Origin: Geofilum rubicundum JCM 15548
GTDB lineage: Bacteria > Bacteroidota > Bacteroidia > Bacteroidales > Marinilabiliaceae
Reading direction: 5' to 3'
Assembly (NCBI RefSeq): GCF_000974365.1
Contig: NZ_BAZW01000044.1
Span: forward strand, 1-34,841
DNA length: 34,841 nucleotides
Within the stretch, counting starts at the first letter, position 1; the number at the start of each line of letters is the position of its first letter. Shown one piece after another: positions 34,431 to 34,841 of the stretch. Both the position numbers and the translations under genes were made by a program. Below the pieces are notes generated by a model. It ran no database searches, was not told where the DNA came from, and was given only the letters and a program-made list of their open reading frames with translations.

Positions 34431-34524
34431 AACCAGACACGCCTTAAGCCCGGGATAAGGCCAGATAATAAGTCAAGTTTCAAGCAAGCATAATACGAAT
34501 AGTCAAACCTAAAACGATACAATC

Positions 34525-34841
34525 ATGAAACCATTAATCATTATTCTTTCCGCATTTCTTCTGTTAACCTTACCTCTGGAGGCCAAAAAGAAGAAAAATA
34601 CCGAAACCACCAGCTACTCCGTCAGTATTGATTGTCAGCATTGCGTGGATGTTATCACCAAAGAACTGGCCTTTGTTAAAGGCGTTCGGGATCTGGATTT
34701 CGATATTGAAAAAAAGCGGGTGGATGTTACTTACCGCTCTGACAAGGTGTCTAAGGAGGCCATTGCTGAGAAGATGAGGGATTTGGGGTATGAGGTGAGT
34801 ATTAGGAAGGAGGAGAAGGAGAAGGAGGAGGAGAAGGAAGA
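34525..34841 (+). CDS. Exported HMA-domain metal-binding protein, cut by the window edge
   Basis: An open frame from ATG 34525 to the window end (105 residues seen, no stop). A signal peptide (PLIIILSAFLLLTLPLEA) is followed by a heavy-metal-associated domain: the loop SIDCQHCVDVI gives the CxxC metal site, with KGVRDLDFDIEKKRVDVTY and IAEKMRDLGYEVSI forming the ferredoxin-like fold. After that the sequence turns into a Lys/Glu-rich repeat (KEEKEKEEEKE) that runs into the edge. HMA domains bind Cu+ or other soft metals. It lies 94 bases after the TonB receptor, so probably in the same transcript. Length and C-terminus are unknown. Confidence 0.85.
   Translation, partial: MKPLIIILSAFLLLTLPLEAKKKKNTETTSYSVSIDCQHCVDVITKELAFVKGVRDLDFDIEKKRVDVTYRSDKVSKEAIAEKMRDLGYEVSIRKEEKEKEEEKE

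Noticed and set aside
34441-34460. Terminator between the TonB receptor and HMA genes
   Set aside because: GCCTTA/TAAGGC is only a 6-bp stem without a T-tract, and the two genes probably share a transcript.
1-34841. CRISPR arrays, tRNA/rRNA genes and transposases
   Set aside because: I found no regularly spaced repeats, no tRNA cloverleaf or rRNA stretch, and no transposase or integrase motifs.

Overview
The window comes from a member of the Bacteroidota, most likely a marine or haloalkaliphilic relative of the Marinilabiliales/Bacteroidales; the order is an inference. Support comes from several signals: promoters with a TAnnTTTG -7 box (TATTTTTG upstream of at least four genes), a stand-alone type IX secretion C-terminal sorting domain, a TonB-dependent receptor with an N-terminal carboxypeptidase-regulatory-like domain, an etfB-etfA-acyl-CoA dehydrogenase operon, and a seven-subunit Mrp Na+/H+ antiporter followed directly by NhaA.

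Layout. 1-4.2 kb is an AT-rich accessory stretch with an unrecognised lipoprotein, a GNAT acetyltransferase, a SAM methyltransferase and a second, frameshifted methyltransferase. 4.2-6.7 kb holds an NlpC/P60 lipoprotein convergent with a cryptochrome-DASH/photolyase and a frameshifted DJ-1/PfpI protein. 6.9-9.4 kb is one long gene fusing an acyl-activating enzyme, an acyl carrier domain and a PlsC-type acyltransferase. 9.5-19.8 kb is a long run on the + strand: DUF554 membrane protein (frameshifted), a fusion of an AmgK-like sugar kinase with the RapZ C-terminal domain, a C-free G-rich intergenic tract, a tiny zinc-ribbon protein, mnhABCDEFG, a MurU-like nucleotidyltransferase and nhaA (frameshifted). 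A bidirectional terminator at 19.9 kb ends it. 19.9-24.2 kb on the - strand has an acidic helical lipoprotein and the etfB-etfA-acd operon. 24.4-29.5 kb has an exported MsrB facing a - strand run of purB, an MsbA-like ABC exporter, an exported HELMH metallopeptidase-like protein and a bare T9SS sorting domain. 29.5-34.8 kb (+) has a membrane NfeD/ClpP-type protease, a small acidic protein, and a probable metal-handling trio: a Cys/His-rich exported protein, a TonB-dependent receptor with a Cys-Cys plug motif, and an HMA-domain protein cut by the window edge.

How the genes work together. The kinase-RapZ fusion and the MurU-like enzyme fit the two steps (sugar-1-phosphate formation, then UDP transfer) of the AmgK/MurU cell-wall sugar salvage route, here wrapped around the Mrp antiporter. 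Acyl-CoA dehydrogenase passes electrons to EtfAB. The TonB receptor, HMA protein and Cys/His-rich protein look like an import or sensing system for a soft metal ion.

An important caveat: four genes are each broken by loss of exactly one G (coding strand) from a short G run. The uniform pattern suggests consensus/sequencing errors rather than real gene decay.
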